Assembly: GCF_019038415.1 (NCBI RefSeq)
Contig: NZ_JAFKRG010000047.1
Span: forward strand, 1 to 64,000
Source: Synechococcus sp. CCY 9618
Lineage (GTDB): Bacteria > Cyanobacteriota > Cyanobacteriia > PCC-6307 > Cyanobiaceae
Direction: 5' to 3'
Length of the DNA stretch: 64,000 nucleotides
Part shown: positions 54,235 to 63,253 of the stretch, piece by piece
How positions within the stretch are numbered: position 1 is the stretch's first letter
Layout: each line of letters starts with the position of its first letter
Notes under the pieces: model-generated
What the model saw: the letters and a program-made list of their open reading frames with translations, nothing else
What the model was told of the DNA's origin: nothing
Database searches by the model: none
Made by a program: the position numbers and the translations under genes

Positions 54235-55371
54235 GTGAAGATCGCCTTTTTCACCGAAACCTTCCTGCCGAAGGTCGACGGCATCGTCACGCGGCTCACC
54301 AAGACGGTGCAGCACCTGGTGGCGGCCGGAGATGAGGTGCTGATCTTCTGTCCCGAAGGCGCTCCGGACGCCTACATGGGGGCCCGGGTGGTGGGGGTGC
54401 CGGCGATGCCGCTGCCGCTCTATCCGGAACTGAAGCTGGCCCTGCCGCGGCCGGCGGTCTCGGAGGCCCTGGATCGCTTTGCTCCCGACCTGGTCCACGT
54501 GGTGAATCCCGCCGTGCTGGGCCTGGGGGGCATCTGGCTGGCCCGCAGCCGTGGCCTGCCCCTGGTGGCCAGCTATCACACCCACCTGCCCAAGTACCTG
54601 GAGCACTACGGCATGGGCATGCTGGAGCCGCTGCTGTGGGAACTGCTCAAGGCGGCCCACAACCAGGCCCAGCTCAATCTCTGCACCTCCACCGCCATGG
54701 TGGAGGAGCTGGCGGCCAAGGGGATTCAGCACACGGCCCTCTGGCAGCGGGGTGTCGACACCGACCTGTTCCGACCCCAGCTGGCGTCCGCCGCCATGCG
54801 TGAACGCCTGCACGGCGGCCACGACGACACGGGCCACCTGCTCCTCTACATCGGCCGGCTGTCGGCGGAGAAGCAGATCGACCGGATCCGGCCTGTGCTG
54901 GAGGCCATGCCCCAGACCCGCCTGGCCCTGGTGGGCGACGGCCCCCACCGCCAGCAGCTGGAGCGCCATTTCGAGGGCACCGCCACCACCTTCGTGGGCT
55001 ACCTGGCCGGCGAGGAGCTGGCCTCGGCCTATGCCAGCGGCGATGCCTTCCTGTTCCCCTCGAGCACCGAAACCCTCGGCCTGGTGCTGCTGGAGGCGAT
55101 GGCCGCCGGCTGTCCGGTGGTGGGGGCCAACCGGGGCGGCATCCCCGACATCGTCAGTGACGGCGTCAACGGCTGTCTCTACGACCCCGACCAGCCCGCC
55201 AGCCTGACCACCGCGGTGACCCGGCTGCTGGGGGATCCGGCGGCCCGGCTGCAGCTGCGCCTGGCCGCCCGCGAGGAGGCGGAACGCTGGGGCTGGCCCA
55301 GCGCCACCGCCCAGCTCCAGAGTTACTACCGCCAGGTTCTGGACCGGAACCGCCTGCCCCAGGTGGCCTGA
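54235..55371 (+). CDS. sqdX: Sulfoquinovosyltransferase (sulfolipid synthase)
   Basis: SqdX transfers sulfoquinovose from its UDP donor to diacylglycerol. The 378-residue GT4 enzyme starts at GTG 54235 with KIAFFTETFLPKVDGIVTRL. VASYHTHLPKYLEHYGMG and LLLYIGRLSAEKQIDRI come next. The donor-binding EX7E region is in SSTETLGLVLLEAMAAGCPVVG near residues 280-300. It follows sqdB with ten bases between, so the two steps of sulfolipid synthesis are in one operon. It converges on mrdA. Confidence 0.96.
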   Translation: MKIAFFTETFLPKVDGIVTRLTKTVQHLVAAGDEVLIFCPEGAPDAYMGARVVGVPAMPLPLYPELKLALPRPAVSEALDRFAPDLVHVVNPAVLGLGGIWLARSRGLPLVASYHTHLPKYLEHYGMGMLEPLLWELLKAAHNQAQLNLCTSTAMVEELAAKGIQHTALWQRGVDTDLFRPQLASAAMRERLHGGHDDTGHLLLYIGRLSAEKQIDRIRPVLEAMPQTRLALVGDGPHRQQLERHFEGTATTFVGYLAGEELASAYASGDAFLFPSSTETLGLVLLEAMAAGCPVVGANRGGIPDIVSDGVNGCLYDPDQPASLTTAVTRLLGDPAARLQLRLAAREEAERWGWPSATAQLQSYYRQVLDRNRLPQVA

Positions 55372-55399
55372 AGCGGCCCCTCAGCCCTGTTTTCTTGCT

Positions 55400-57184
55400 T
55401 CAGCCCTGCTTTGCGGACGCCGGTGCCGGCTTCACGCCCCGGAACCAGGTGGTCATCAGGGCCTTCACCATCGGAGCGGCCACGGTGCCGCCGTAGCCGC
55501 CGGTGTTCTCTCCGAAGGCCACGATCACCAGGGTGGGCTTGCCGTTGGCGGGGGCATAGCCCCCGAACCAGGCGTGGTCGGGACGGGGCGGATCCTCGCC
55601 GGTGCCCGTCTTTCCCGCCACGGGCGGCAGGCTGGGGTCGTTGAGGATGGTGGCCGTGCCGTTGGTGACCGCCTGGCGCAGGCCGAGATGGAGCACCTTC
55701 AGGGTGGCGGGCTTGAGACCCAGCCATTTGCGGGGATAGTCCCGCTCCACCAGGTGCGGCGTCACCAGCCAGCCGCCGTTGGCCACCGCCGCATAGAGCC
55801 GGGCCATCTGGATGGGGGTGACGGTGACCGCCCCCTGGCCGATGGAGGAGGTGATCGTATCGACCGGGGTCCAGGGTTCCCCTAGCACCTCCTTCTTCCA
55901 GGCAGGATCCCCCAGCAGCCCGGGGGATTCCTCGGCGGCCAGCTCACTGCCGGTGCGGCTGCCGTAGCCCAGACGGCGGGCGGCCTTGAAGAGTTCATCC
56001 GGACCCACCATCAGCCCCACCTTGTAGTAGAAGCTGTTGCTGCTCACCGCCAGGGCGAGGGGAAAACCGATGCGGCCGTAGGAGCCGTGGTCGGCGTAGC
56101 ACTGGCCGTAGTAGCAGAAGGAGCCGACCGTCGGCACGGTGGACGTTTCCCCGAGCTTGCCCGACTCGATGCCGGCAATGGTGGTGACGATCTTGAAGGT
56201 GCTGGCCGGCGGGAAGCCCTGGAAGGCCCGGTTCAGCAGCGGCGCCTCCGGGCGGTTGAGGCTGTTCCACTGGGCCGTTGTGGGCCCGTCGGAAAAGACG
56301 TTGGGATCGAAGTTGGGCCGACTGGCCATCGCCAGCACGGCGCCGGTCTGGGGGTCCATGGCCACGATCGCCCCCTTGCGAACCCCGTCGAGGGCTTTCT
56401 CCGCCGCCTGCTGCAGATCCAGATCCAACGTCAGGCGCAGATCCTTGCCCGCCTTGGCGGGCTTGTCCCCGAGAACACGCTGCACCTGGCCGGCGGCATT
56501 GACCTCGAGCTGCTGCCCCCCCCACTCGCCGCGCAGATGGGTTTCATACGCCTTCTCCAGCCCGAAGCGGCCGATGCGATCGCTGATCCGGTAGCCACGA
56601 TCCCTGAGGGCGTCGTATTCCTCCTCGGTGATGCTGCTGGTGTAACCCATCACATGGGAGGCCAGGCTGCCGTTGGGATAGGAGCGAAGCACGTCTTCGG
56701 ATACTTCCGCCCCCCGGAGGGATCCTGACTGCTCCCGGAAACGCAGCACCTGCACCGGGGTCAGGGCGGTGGCGAGGGGGATCCGGAAGCCCTGGCCATT
56801 GGCGCCCTGCCTGCGCTGGGTCTCAAGCTTGTTAGCCGGCAGGCCCAGCAGGGAAGCCAGCCGCTCCCGCAGTGCCGGCCAGCGCCGGTCATCGACCAGC
56901 AGCGGCTGGAGGTAGAGGTTGTAGGTGAGGCGGTTGGTGGCCAGCACCCGACCCTTGCGATCGAGCAGACGTCCCCGCACCGGATTGCGGGGCAGCAGGC
57001 GGATCCGGTTCTCGTCGGCCATGGCCTTGTTCTCGGCCCCGTGCAGCAGCTGCAGCCAGGCCAGGCGTCCGATGATGGCCGCCAGCAGCAGCAGCATGAA
57101 GGTGAGCAGCAGGGCGGCCTGGTGACCCACTCCGGTATGACGGGTGGAGGAGGGGCCGCTCCCGAGTCCGGAGGCGCGCACCAT
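55400..57184 (-). CDS. mrdA: Penicillin-binding protein 2 (peptidoglycan transpeptidase)
   Basis: PBP2 cross-links peptidoglycan during side-wall elongation. The 594-residue protein has a short cytoplasmic tail, one membrane helix (ALLLTFMLLLLAAIIGRLAWL, about 23-43) and a dimerisation domain (RNPVRGRLLDRKGRVLATN). The transpeptidase domain has the catalytic Ser in PPASTFKIV near 325, SSNSF and AGKTGTGE near 525. The ATG at 57184 shares bases with the stop of the gene before it. The order unknown gene, then mrdA suggests an operon of two or three genes. Confidence 0.95.
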   Translation of the reverse strand: MVRASGLGSGPSSTRHTGVGHQAALLLTFMLLLLAAIIGRLAWLQLLHGAENKAMADENRIRLLPRNPVRGRLLDRKGRVLATNRLTYNLYLQPLLVDDRRWPALRERLASLLGLPANKLETQRRQGANGQGFRIPLATALTPVQVLRFREQSGSLRGAEVSEDVLRSYPNGSLASHVMGYTSSITEEEYDALRDRGYRISDRIGRFGLEKAYETHLRGEWGGQQLEVNAAGQVQRVLGDKPAKAGKDLRLTLDLDLQQAAEKALDGVRKGAIVAMDPQTGAVLAMASRPNFDPNVFSDGPTTAQWNSLNRPEAPLLNRAFQGFPPASTFKIVTTIAGIESGKLGETSTVPTVGSFCYYGQCYADHGSYGRIGFPLALAVSSNSFYYKVGLMVGPDELFKAARRLGYGSRTGSELAAEESPGLLGDPAWKKEVLGEPWTPVDTITSSIGQGAVTVTPIQMARLYAAVANGGWLVTPHLVERDYPRKWLGLKPATLKVLHLGLRQAVTNGTATILNDPSLPPVAGKTGTGEDPPRPDHAWFGGYAPANGKPTLVIVAFGENTGGYGGTVAAPMVKALMTTWFRGVKPAPASAKQG

Positions 57185-57579
57185 CAGGAGAGCCGCGCCT
57201 CCAGAAGAGCCAGCCGGTCCTCGATGCGGGCCAGGGCGGCCAGCAGTTCGGAGGGATCGGCGGGATCGGCAGGGGGGGAGGCCGCTTCGGTGGGGGGGGC
57301 AGTCCAGGCCACCTCGTCGGCGGCCACATCCCGTACCTCCACCTTCATCACCGGGTTGCCGAGACCGGGCTGAAAGCGATCCAGGTTCTCCCGCACCTGG
57401 CTGGCTGCGGGCTCTCCCTCCTGGCGCAGCCGGCCGAGGGGATCGGCGCTGCTGCCGTCGAAGGCGGCCAGCACCTGGGCCGGCCCCCCCTTGCGGACCC
57501 GCTCCACCACCGCCAGTCCCACCGGCAGCACGTCCTGCATCAGAGCCAGGCGAAAGGCATCGAGAGGATCGGCAGCCAT
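57184..57579 (-). CDS. Conserved small protein of unknown function upstream of mrdA
   Basis: The 131-residue protein begins MAADPLDAFRLALMQDVLPVGLAVVERVRKGG. It has a helical C-terminal end (ELLAALARIEDRLALLEARLS) that could be a short coiled coil. A Pro/Ala linker joins the two. I do not recognise a family. Its stop overlaps the mrdA start (TGATG), so translation is likely coupled, which hints at a role near cell-wall elongation. Confidence 0.7.
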   Translation of the reverse strand: MAADPLDAFRLALMQDVLPVGLAVVERVRKGGPAQVLAAFDGSSADPLGRLRQEGEPAASQVRENLDRFQPGLGNPVMKVEVRDVAADEVAWTAPPTEAASPPADPADPSELLAALARIEDRLALLEARLS

Positions 57580-57656
57580 GGTGACGCAACCTGCGACCGG
57601 GTGCTCCAGTCTGACGCGCCCATGGGCCCGGCGGACAGCCGGTGCCGGCCAGACGC

Positions 57657-58298
57657 TCAGGGCGCCGGACGCTGCACCCCGGGAGCCACGATCACCTGTC
57701 CGCAGAAGCGGGTGCTGCCGAGCCACCAGCCGCCGGCGACGGCCAGCACCAGCAGGAACGTGGCGGGAAGCAGGGCCTGCCGGGTGCCATCCAGCGACAG
57801 CCATTCCAGCCAGCCGCGCAGCATGCGTTCCCGGTCGAAGCGGCGCCGCTCCCGCAGGCTCTCCTTCTCGCGCCGCTCCAGGGCGCGGGCCACCCAGCGC
57901 TCGAAGGCCTTCTTCTTGGTGACGGCCATCTTGCGCTCCACCTCCAGCAGATGGCCGGCGCTGAGGTCGGGATGGAAGGTGCTGATCAGCTCCAGGCTCT
58001 TGAGGAACATTTCCACCGCTCCCTCCTTGACCGACAGCTCGGCCGGGTCGAGGGAATCCCAGTCGAGTTCGGGGTAGAAACGCACGCGATTGGAGCGGAT
58101 CTGCTCCTCAGGCAGCTGGCCGGGCTCCCGCAGCCAGCGATCGGTGTTGGCATCGAAGCGACGCCAGTAGAGGAAGGGGTTGAGGAAAATGGTCTTGCCG
58201 GCCAGCAGGATGCTGTCCTGCTGCAGACGACGGTGCAGTTGGGGATCCTGCTCAGCCCCGGCAGGGCTGCCAGCAACGACGGGGGAGACGGGAGGCAC
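57657..58298 (-). CDS. Unknown protein with charged helical middle and C-terminal membrane helix
   Basis: The 213-residue protein contains TIFLNPFLYWRRFDANTDRWLREPGQLPEEQIR, a segment I do not know from a named family. A basic stretch (RREKESLRERRRFDRERML) follows, then one membrane helix near the end (LLPATFLLVLAVAGGWWLG). It may be a tail-anchored membrane protein facing the cytoplasm. It lies 77 bases upstream of the mrdA-linked small gene and 65 bases downstream of guaA on the same strand. Confidence 0.7.
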   Translation of the reverse strand: MPPVSPVVAGSPAGAEQDPQLHRRLQQDSILLAGKTIFLNPFLYWRRFDANTDRWLREPGQLPEEQIRSNRVRFYPELDWDSLDPAELSVKEGAVEMFLKSLELISTFHPDLSAGHLLEVERKMAVTKKKAFERWVARALERREKESLRERRRFDRERMLRGWLEWLSLDGTRQALLPATFLLVLAVAGGWWLGSTRFCGQVIVAPGVQRPAP

Positions 58299-58363
58299 GG
58301 GGCGAAAGGCCGGGTGCCGACCTTATCGAAGGCCGCCGGCAGGGGCCACCCCGAAGGGATCGC

Positions 58364-59983
58364 CTACTCCCACTCGATCGTGCCCGGGGGTTTGCTGGTG
58401 ATGTCGAGCACCACGCGGTTCACCCCCCGCACCTCGTTGACGATGCGGTTGGAGATCAGCTCCAGCAGGTCGTAGGGCAGCCGCGACCAGTCGGCGGTCA
58501 TGCCGTCCTCGGAGGACACGCAGCGCAGCACGATCGGATAGGCGTAGGTGCGCTTGTCGCCCATCACCCCCACACTGCGCACCGGCAGCAGCACGGCGAA
58601 GGCCTGCCAGATCTCGTCGTAGAGGCCGGCGTCGCGCACCTCCTCGCGCACGATCAGATCGGCGTCCCGCAGGATGTCGAGCTTGTCGTCGGTGACCTCG
58701 CCCAGGATGCGGATCGCCAGGCCGGGACCGGGGAACGGATGGCGCCCCACGATCTCCTGGGGCAGACCAAGGCTGCGGCCCACCTTGCGCACCTCGTCCT
58801 TGAACAGGCGCCGCAGGGGCTCCACCAGCTTGAACTGGAGGTCCTTGGGCAGGCCGCCCACGTTGTGGTGGCTCTTGATCTTCACCGCCACCCGCTCACC
58901 GGTCTTGGGGTCCACGTTGGTGCCGGCCGATTCGATCACATCCGGATAAAGGGTGCCCTGGGCCAGGTAGTCGAAGGGACCGAGGCGGCGGCTCTCCTCC
59001 TCGAACACGCGGATGAACTCAGTGCCGATGATCTTGCGTTTCTCCTCGGGGTCGGTGATGCCGGAGAGCTTGGAAATGAATCGCTCGCGGGCGTTGATGT
59101 ACTCCACGTTGATGTGGAACTGGCGATCGAAGAAATCCATCAGGAACTCGGGCTCGCCTTTGCGCATGAAGCCCTGGTCGATGAACATGCAGGTGAGCCG
59201 ATCACCGATGGCCTGATGCAGCAGGAAGGCCAGGGTGGAGGAATCAACGCCGCCCGAGAGGGCCAGCAGGACCCGCTTCTCGCCCACCTGGGCACGCACC
59301 TCATCCACGGCCTCGTCGATGAACGCCGCCGTGGTCCAGTCGGGAATGCAGCCGCAGATGTGATACACGAAATTGCGCAGCATCACCATGCCGCCCGCGG
59401 AGTGCACCACCTCCGGATGGAACTGCACTCCGTAGAGGCGGCGGGCGTGGTCGGCCACCGCCGCTTCGGGGGTGTTGTCGGTGTGGGCCAGCCGCACGAA
59501 GCCTGTGGGGAGCTCCTGCACCGAATCGCCGTGGCTCATCCACATCGTCGAGCCCTCCTCCACGTTGGTGAGCAGGTCGACCGGGTCGTCCACATGCAGT
59601 GGTGCCTTGCCGTATTCCGCCCGGCCCGCCGCCACCACCGAGCCGCCCAGGTGCTGCACCATCAGCTGCATGCCGTAACAGACCCCCAGCACCGGGATGC
59701 CCAGCTCCCAGAGGCCAGGGTCACAGGAGGGCGCCCCCTCCTCATAGACGGAATTCGGCCCGCCGCTGAGGATGATCCCCTTCGGCGCCAGGGCCCTGAG
59801 TTCGGCCGCGCTGGTGGTGTAGCCCATCACCAGGGAGAACACTTCGGTCTCCCGCACCCGCCGGGCGATCAGCTCGGAGTACTGGGAGCCGAAGTCGAGG
59901 ATGACGATCGCCGGATGGCGGCGGGAGCCGCTGGCATGGTCCCTTTCCGACCCCTGGGGTGCGGCTGACGGCGTTTGGGACAT
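58364..59983 (-). CDS. guaA: GMP synthase (glutamine-hydrolysing)
   Basis: GuaA converts XMP to GMP with glutamine and ATP. The 539-residue protein has a class I amidotransferase domain with the catalytic Cys102 in [10 protein letters not shown] and the His-Glu pair in FHPEV. The ATP-pyrophosphatase domain follows ([15 protein letters not shown]). The C-terminal dimerisation domain ends KPPGTIEWE, the usual end. The ATG at 59983 leaves a variable 20-residue lead. cbiD lies just upstream on the same strand. Confidence 0.97.
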   Translation of the reverse strand: MSQTPSAAPQGSERDHASGSRRHPAIVILDFGSQYSELIARRVRETEVFSLVMGYTTSAAELRALAPKGIILSGGPNSVYEEGAPSCDPGLWELGIPVLGVCYGMQLMVQHLGGSVVAAGRAEYGKAPLHVDDPVDLLTNVEEGSTMWMSHGDSVQELPTGFVRLAHTDNTPEAAVADHARRLYGVQFHPEVVHSAGGMVMLRNFVYHICGCIPDWTTAAFIDEAVDEVRAQVGEKRVLLALSGGVDSSTLAFLLHQAIGDRLTCMFIDQGFMRKGEPEFLMDFFDRQFHINVEYINARERFISKLSGITDPEEKRKIIGTEFIRVFEEESRRLGPFDYLAQGTLYPDVIESAGTNVDPKTGERVAVKIKSHHNVGGLPKDLQFKLVEPLRRLFKDEVRKVGRSLGLPQEIVGRHPFPGPGLAIRILGEVTDDKLDILRDADLIVREEVRDAGLYDEIWQAFAVLLPVRSVGVMGDKRTYAYPIVLRCVSSEDGMTADWSRLPYDLLELISNRIVNEVRGVNRVVLDITSKPPGTIEWE

Positions 59984-60030
59984 CGGCTCGAAGGCGGCCA
60001 GGGCAGGGGACCGGAATCTGTCCCAGCACC

Positions 60031-61137
60031 CTAGGTCGCGCCCCCGAAGCGCTCCATCAGAGCCGCCCCCACCGGTCCGCACATCCGCAGCCGCCGCCGC
60101 CGGTCGAACAGAGCCGCCCCCACGACGATCGGCCCGGCAGCGTGGCTGGCCAGGTAAGCCTGGCAGCGGGTTTCGATGGTGGCCGCGATCCGCCCCCGCA
60201 GGCGCCCGGCCAGGGCGGGATCGGCCTGCTCCAGCTCGTTCAGCCCCGCCTCCACCGTGGCGGCCCCGAGCAGCGCCGTGAGCACCGCGCCGCCCGCCCC
60301 CTCCAGGGCCGCCAGGGCGGTGAGCACCTCGGCGCGGCCGTCGGCCAGGTGGTGGTGGGTGTGGAAGATGCCACCGGCCAGCTTGATCAGCTTGCCCTGG
60401 TAGCCGAACAGCAGCAGCCTCTCCACCCCTCTTTCGGCGGCCGCCACCAGCACCGGGCCGAGCCAGTTGCCCGCCTTGAGCAGCAGCGATGGCGGCAGCC
60501 CCAGCCGCGGGGCGAGATCGAGGCCGTTCTCGCCGATCACCAGCACCAGATCACCGCTGAAACCCGGCGCCGCCGCCCGCTCGGCCAGCGCGGCGAGGGT
60601 GCGGCCCAGCTGATCGGGATCGGCGCCGGCCTGCACCTCCGCCTGGGTGCCGATCAGGGCGAGGCCCTCCACCACGCCGAAGGCGGCGTTGCTGGTGCGC
60701 TCCGCCAGGCGACGGCCATCGGGCAGCACCAGGGTGAGGGCGAGCCGCCGGCCGGCCGGCACGAGGGGCCGCAGGTTCACCTCCAGCAGGCTGCGGGCAT
60801 AGGCGGACAGGCAGGCCTGGCCCGTGGCCTCGTGCACCCCCACCCCCTCGCCGGGCTCGAGCTGCAGCCAGTCGTCGGCGTCAGCGTCCTCGCCGGGCCC
60901 GGGAGGCGGCAGCCAGCGGGCGCTCACCCACACCACCAGGCCGCGGGTGAGGTCGAGCCCCTCGCCCGGATCACAGCAGCTCTCCCCCAGAGCCAGCCCT
61001 TCGCCCAGCCGGGCGGCGGCCCGCACCGGGATCGGCACCACCCCGGGAGGCTGCAGCAGCTCCAGGGCCACCGAGGCCGTGAAAGGATCCCCCCGCAGGG
61101 CGCCCAGGGCCGCACGGGCGGCGGCCGCCAGCCACAC
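60031..61137 (-). CDS. cbiD: Cobalt-precorrin-5B C1-methyltransferase
   Basis: CbiD methylates C1 and removes the C1 two-carbon fragment in the cobalt-early cobalamin pathway. The 368-residue reading has [12 protein letters not shown] at the start, then [68 protein letters not shown] near 245 is the family hallmark. The GTG at 61137 is the only standard start. Family-like residues (GFTLPVW) continue just upstream in an open frame that has no ATG, GTG or TTG back to a stop at about 61219-61221. The true start may therefore be unusual. It fits with cbiC at 19.5 kb. Confidence 0.92.
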   Translation of the reverse strand: MWLAAAARAALGALRGDPFTASVALELLQPPGVVPIPVRAAARLGEGLALGESCCDPGEGLDLTRGLVVWVSARWLPPPGPGEDADADDWLQLEPGEGVGVHEATGQACLSAYARSLLEVNLRPLVPAGRRLALTLVLPDGRRLAERTSNAAFGVVEGLALIGTQAEVQAGADPDQLGRTLAALAERAAAPGFSGDLVLVIGENGLDLAPRLGLPPSLLLKAGNWLGPVLVAAAERGVERLLLFGYQGKLIKLAGGIFHTHHHLADGRAEVLTALAALEGAGGAVLTALLGAATVEAGLNELEQADPALAGRLRGRIAATIETRCQAYLASHAAGPIVVGAALFDRRRRLRMCGPVGAALMERFGGAT

Positions 61138-61267
61138 CGGCAGGGTGAAGCCCCGCTGGGGCGCATCAGGGAAGGGCGGGGAGGTGATGGGCGTGGGGAA
61201 CGCTGTTTTTTATGGTGGTCGATCGCCTTGCCACCGCCGGGCCCGCGCTCCCTCTTCCCCACAGCTC

Positions 61268-62419
61268 ATGCAGGACAAGCTCACACTGATGATCCCCGGC
61301 CCCACCCCGGTGCCGGAGACCGTCCTGCAGGCCATGGCCCGCCACCCGATCGGCCACCGCAGCGGCGATTTCCAGAAGATCGTGCGCCGCACCACCGAGC
61401 AGCTGCAGTGGCTGCACCAGACGACGGCCCCCGTGCTGGTGCTCACCGGCAGCGGCACCGCGGCGATGGAGGCGGCGATCGTCAACACCCTCAGCCGCGG
61501 CGACCGGGTGCTCTGCGGCGACAACGGCAAGTTCGGCGAACGCTGGGTGAAGGTGGCGCAGGCCTACGGGCTGACCGTGGAGGTGATCAAGGCCGAGTGG
61601 GGCCAGCCCCTCGACCCGGAGGCCTTCCGCGCCGCCCTGGAGGCAGATACCGGCAAGGAGATCCGGGCCGTGATCCTCACCCACTCGGAAACCTCCACCG
61701 GGGTGATCAACGATCTGCAGGCCATCGCCGGCCACGTGCGGGCCCACGGCACGGCCCTCACCATCGCCGACTGCGTCACCAGCCTGGGCGCCTGCGACGT
61801 GCCCATGGACGCCTGGGGCGTGGACGTGATCGGCTCCGGGTCCCAGAAGGGCTACATGATGCCGCCGGGCCTCAGCTTCGTGGCCATGGGCGAGCGGGCC
61901 TGGGAGGCGTACAAACGCTCCGATCTGCCCAAGTTCTATCTGGACCTTGGCAAGTACCGCAAGGCGGCCGACGACGACAGCAACCCCTTCACCCCGGCCA
62001 TCAACCTCTACTTCGCCCTCGAGGCGGCCCTGACGATGATGCAGCAGGAGGGCCTGGAGGCGATCTTCGCCCGCCATGCCCGCCACCGCCGCGCCACCCA
62101 GGCGGCCATGAAGGCCATCGGCCTGCCCCTCTATGCGGCCGAGGGCCACGGCAGCCCGGCGATCACCGCCGTGGCCCCCGAGGGCATCGACGCCGAGAGC
62201 CTGCGCAAGCAGGTGAAGGAGCGCTTCGACATCCTGCTGGCCGGCGGCCAGGACCACCTCAAGGGCAAGGTGTTCCGCATCGGCCACCTGGGCTTCGTCT
62301 GCGACCGCGACGTGCTCACCGCCGTGGCGGCCATCGAGGCCACCCTGCAGGGCCTGGGCCTGGGCAAGGTGACCACCGGAGCGGGCGTGGCAGCGGCGGC
62401 GGCCGAACTGGCCCGCTGA
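61268..62419 (+). CDS. Alanine/serine-glyoxylate aminotransferase family protein
   Basis: The 383-residue PLP enzyme has PGPTPVPETVLQAMARHPIGHRS at the start. LTGSGTAAMEAA binds the cofactor phosphate. ADCVTSLGACDVPMDAWGVDVIGSGSQKGYMMPPG carries the PLP-contacting Asp and the Schiff-base Lys194. The family includes serine-glyoxylate and alanine-glyoxylate aminotransferases. In cyanobacteria it would fit the photorespiratory conversion of glyoxylate to glycine. It was long annotated as a soluble hydrogenase subunit, which is misleading. It is divergent from cbiD. Confidence 0.93.
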   Translation: MQDKLTLMIPGPTPVPETVLQAMARHPIGHRSGDFQKIVRRTTEQLQWLHQTTAPVLVLTGSGTAAMEAAIVNTLSRGDRVLCGDNGKFGERWVKVAQAYGLTVEVIKAEWGQPLDPEAFRAALEADTGKEIRAVILTHSETSTGVINDLQAIAGHVRAHGTALTIADCVTSLGACDVPMDAWGVDVIGSGSQKGYMMPPGLSFVAMGERAWEAYKRSDLPKFYLDLGKYRKAADDDSNPFTPAINLYFALEAALTMMQQEGLEAIFARHARHRRATQAAMKAIGLPLYAAEGHGSPAITAVAPEGIDAESLRKQVKERFDILLAGGQDHLKGKVFRIGHLGFVCDRDVLTAVAAIEATLQGLGLGKVTTGAGVAAAAAELAR

Positions 62420-62518
62420 GGGGCGGGGCGTTCGTCGCCCCCCTCTGTAAAGGAAGGGCCACCGCACCTGGACGCCGCAGAGGATCGACTTACGTTCTCA
62501 CTGGACGCTTCTGATGCC

Positions 62519-62959
62519 ATGCGGCTCCTTCCCCTCGCTGTCGCCCTCTGCCTGGGCCTGGCGGCCACAGGCTGCCAGCGGGATGACCTTTCCCAGCGGG
62601 AGGCAAAGACCGAAGCGAAGATCTGCACTGAGCTGGCCACGGTGGGCACGGCAATGGAGCAGGTGGCGGCCCTCAAGCCCAGCTCCACCGTGGGTGAGGC
62701 CCAGGCCGCCCAGGACAACCTGAGCCAGGCCGTGGCGGCCCTGGAGAACTCCGAGAACCAGCTGGAGCAGATCAGGGTGGAGGCCTTCCGCAAGCTGCTG
62801 CAGGGCTTCCAGGGAGAGGTCGCCAAAGCCGCCGCCAACAAGGGCCAGACCCTGGAGCAGGCCGCCACCGAACTGCAGGTCAAGGCCACGCCGGTGATCG
62901 CCGCCCGCCGGGCCCTGTCGGCGGCAGTGCAGTGCGAGGAGCCGGCCGCCAGACCCTGA
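62519..62959 (+). CDS. Small lipoprotein of unknown function
   Basis: The 146-residue protein has a lipoprotein signal (LPLAVALCLGLAATGC). A mature part that is almost all helix follows (NLSQAVAALENSENQLEQIRVEAFRKLL and onward), probably a coiled-coil bundle. One conserved-looking Cys near residue 42 and one near the C-terminus could pair. I do not recognise the family. It lies 99 bases after the aminotransferase and 41 bases before tRNA-Gly. Confidence 0.75.
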   Translation: MRLLPLAVALCLGLAATGCQRDDLSQREAKTEAKICTELATVGTAMEQVAALKPSSTVGEAQAAQDNLSQAVAALENSENQLEQIRVEAFRKLLQGFQGEVAKAAANKGQTLEQAATELQVKATPVIAARRALSAAVQCEEPAARP

Positions 62960-63000
62960 GCGGCCAGGGAGGGCCCAGGCCCTTGCTACAGTCAGCCTGT

Positions 63001-63072
63001 GCGGGTGTAATTCAGTGGTAGAATGTCAGCTTCCCAAGCTGAACGTCGCCGGTTCGAGTCCGGTCACCCGCT
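63001..63072 (+). tRNA. tRNA-Gly, anticodon CCC
   Basis: The acceptor stem GCGGGTG (63001-63007) pairs with CACCCGC (63065-63071), followed by the discriminator T. The D-arm contains AGTGGTA. The anticodon stem TCAGC/GCTGA closes the seven-base loop TTCCCAA, which gives anticodon CCC. The T-arm is GCCGG-TTCGAGT-CCGGT. CCA is not encoded. It decodes GGG, a useful codon in a GC-rich genome. Confidence 0.95.
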
Positions 63073-63253
63073 TGATGGAAAACGAAGCAAGAAATTGTCC
63101 ATTGATAGATTTTATATCATAGGAAGATAGAACCTTCGTGGCATCAGTGATGCGCGAAAGTCAGTTCTCGATGGTCTCGATAATCCGCCGGCGGTAGACC
63201 ATAACGGCGGGTGACACCCCTCTCTCCATCAGGCAGATCATCCATCCGCTGCC
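63073..63253. other. AT-rich patch and spacer downstream of tRNA-Gly
   Basis: The first 60 bases are strikingly AT-rich for this chromosome (for example gattttatatcatagg at 63106-63121). The rest includes the palindrome ccgccggcgg (63187-63196). There is no reading frame with family resemblance and no copy of the tRNA 3' end within the stretch. Confidence 0.5.

Noticed and set aside
62425-62441. GGGGCG/CGCCCC hairpin after the aminotransferase gene as terminator
   Set aside because: The stem is only six base pairs in very GC-rich DNA and has no T-run, so chance is a sufficient explanation.
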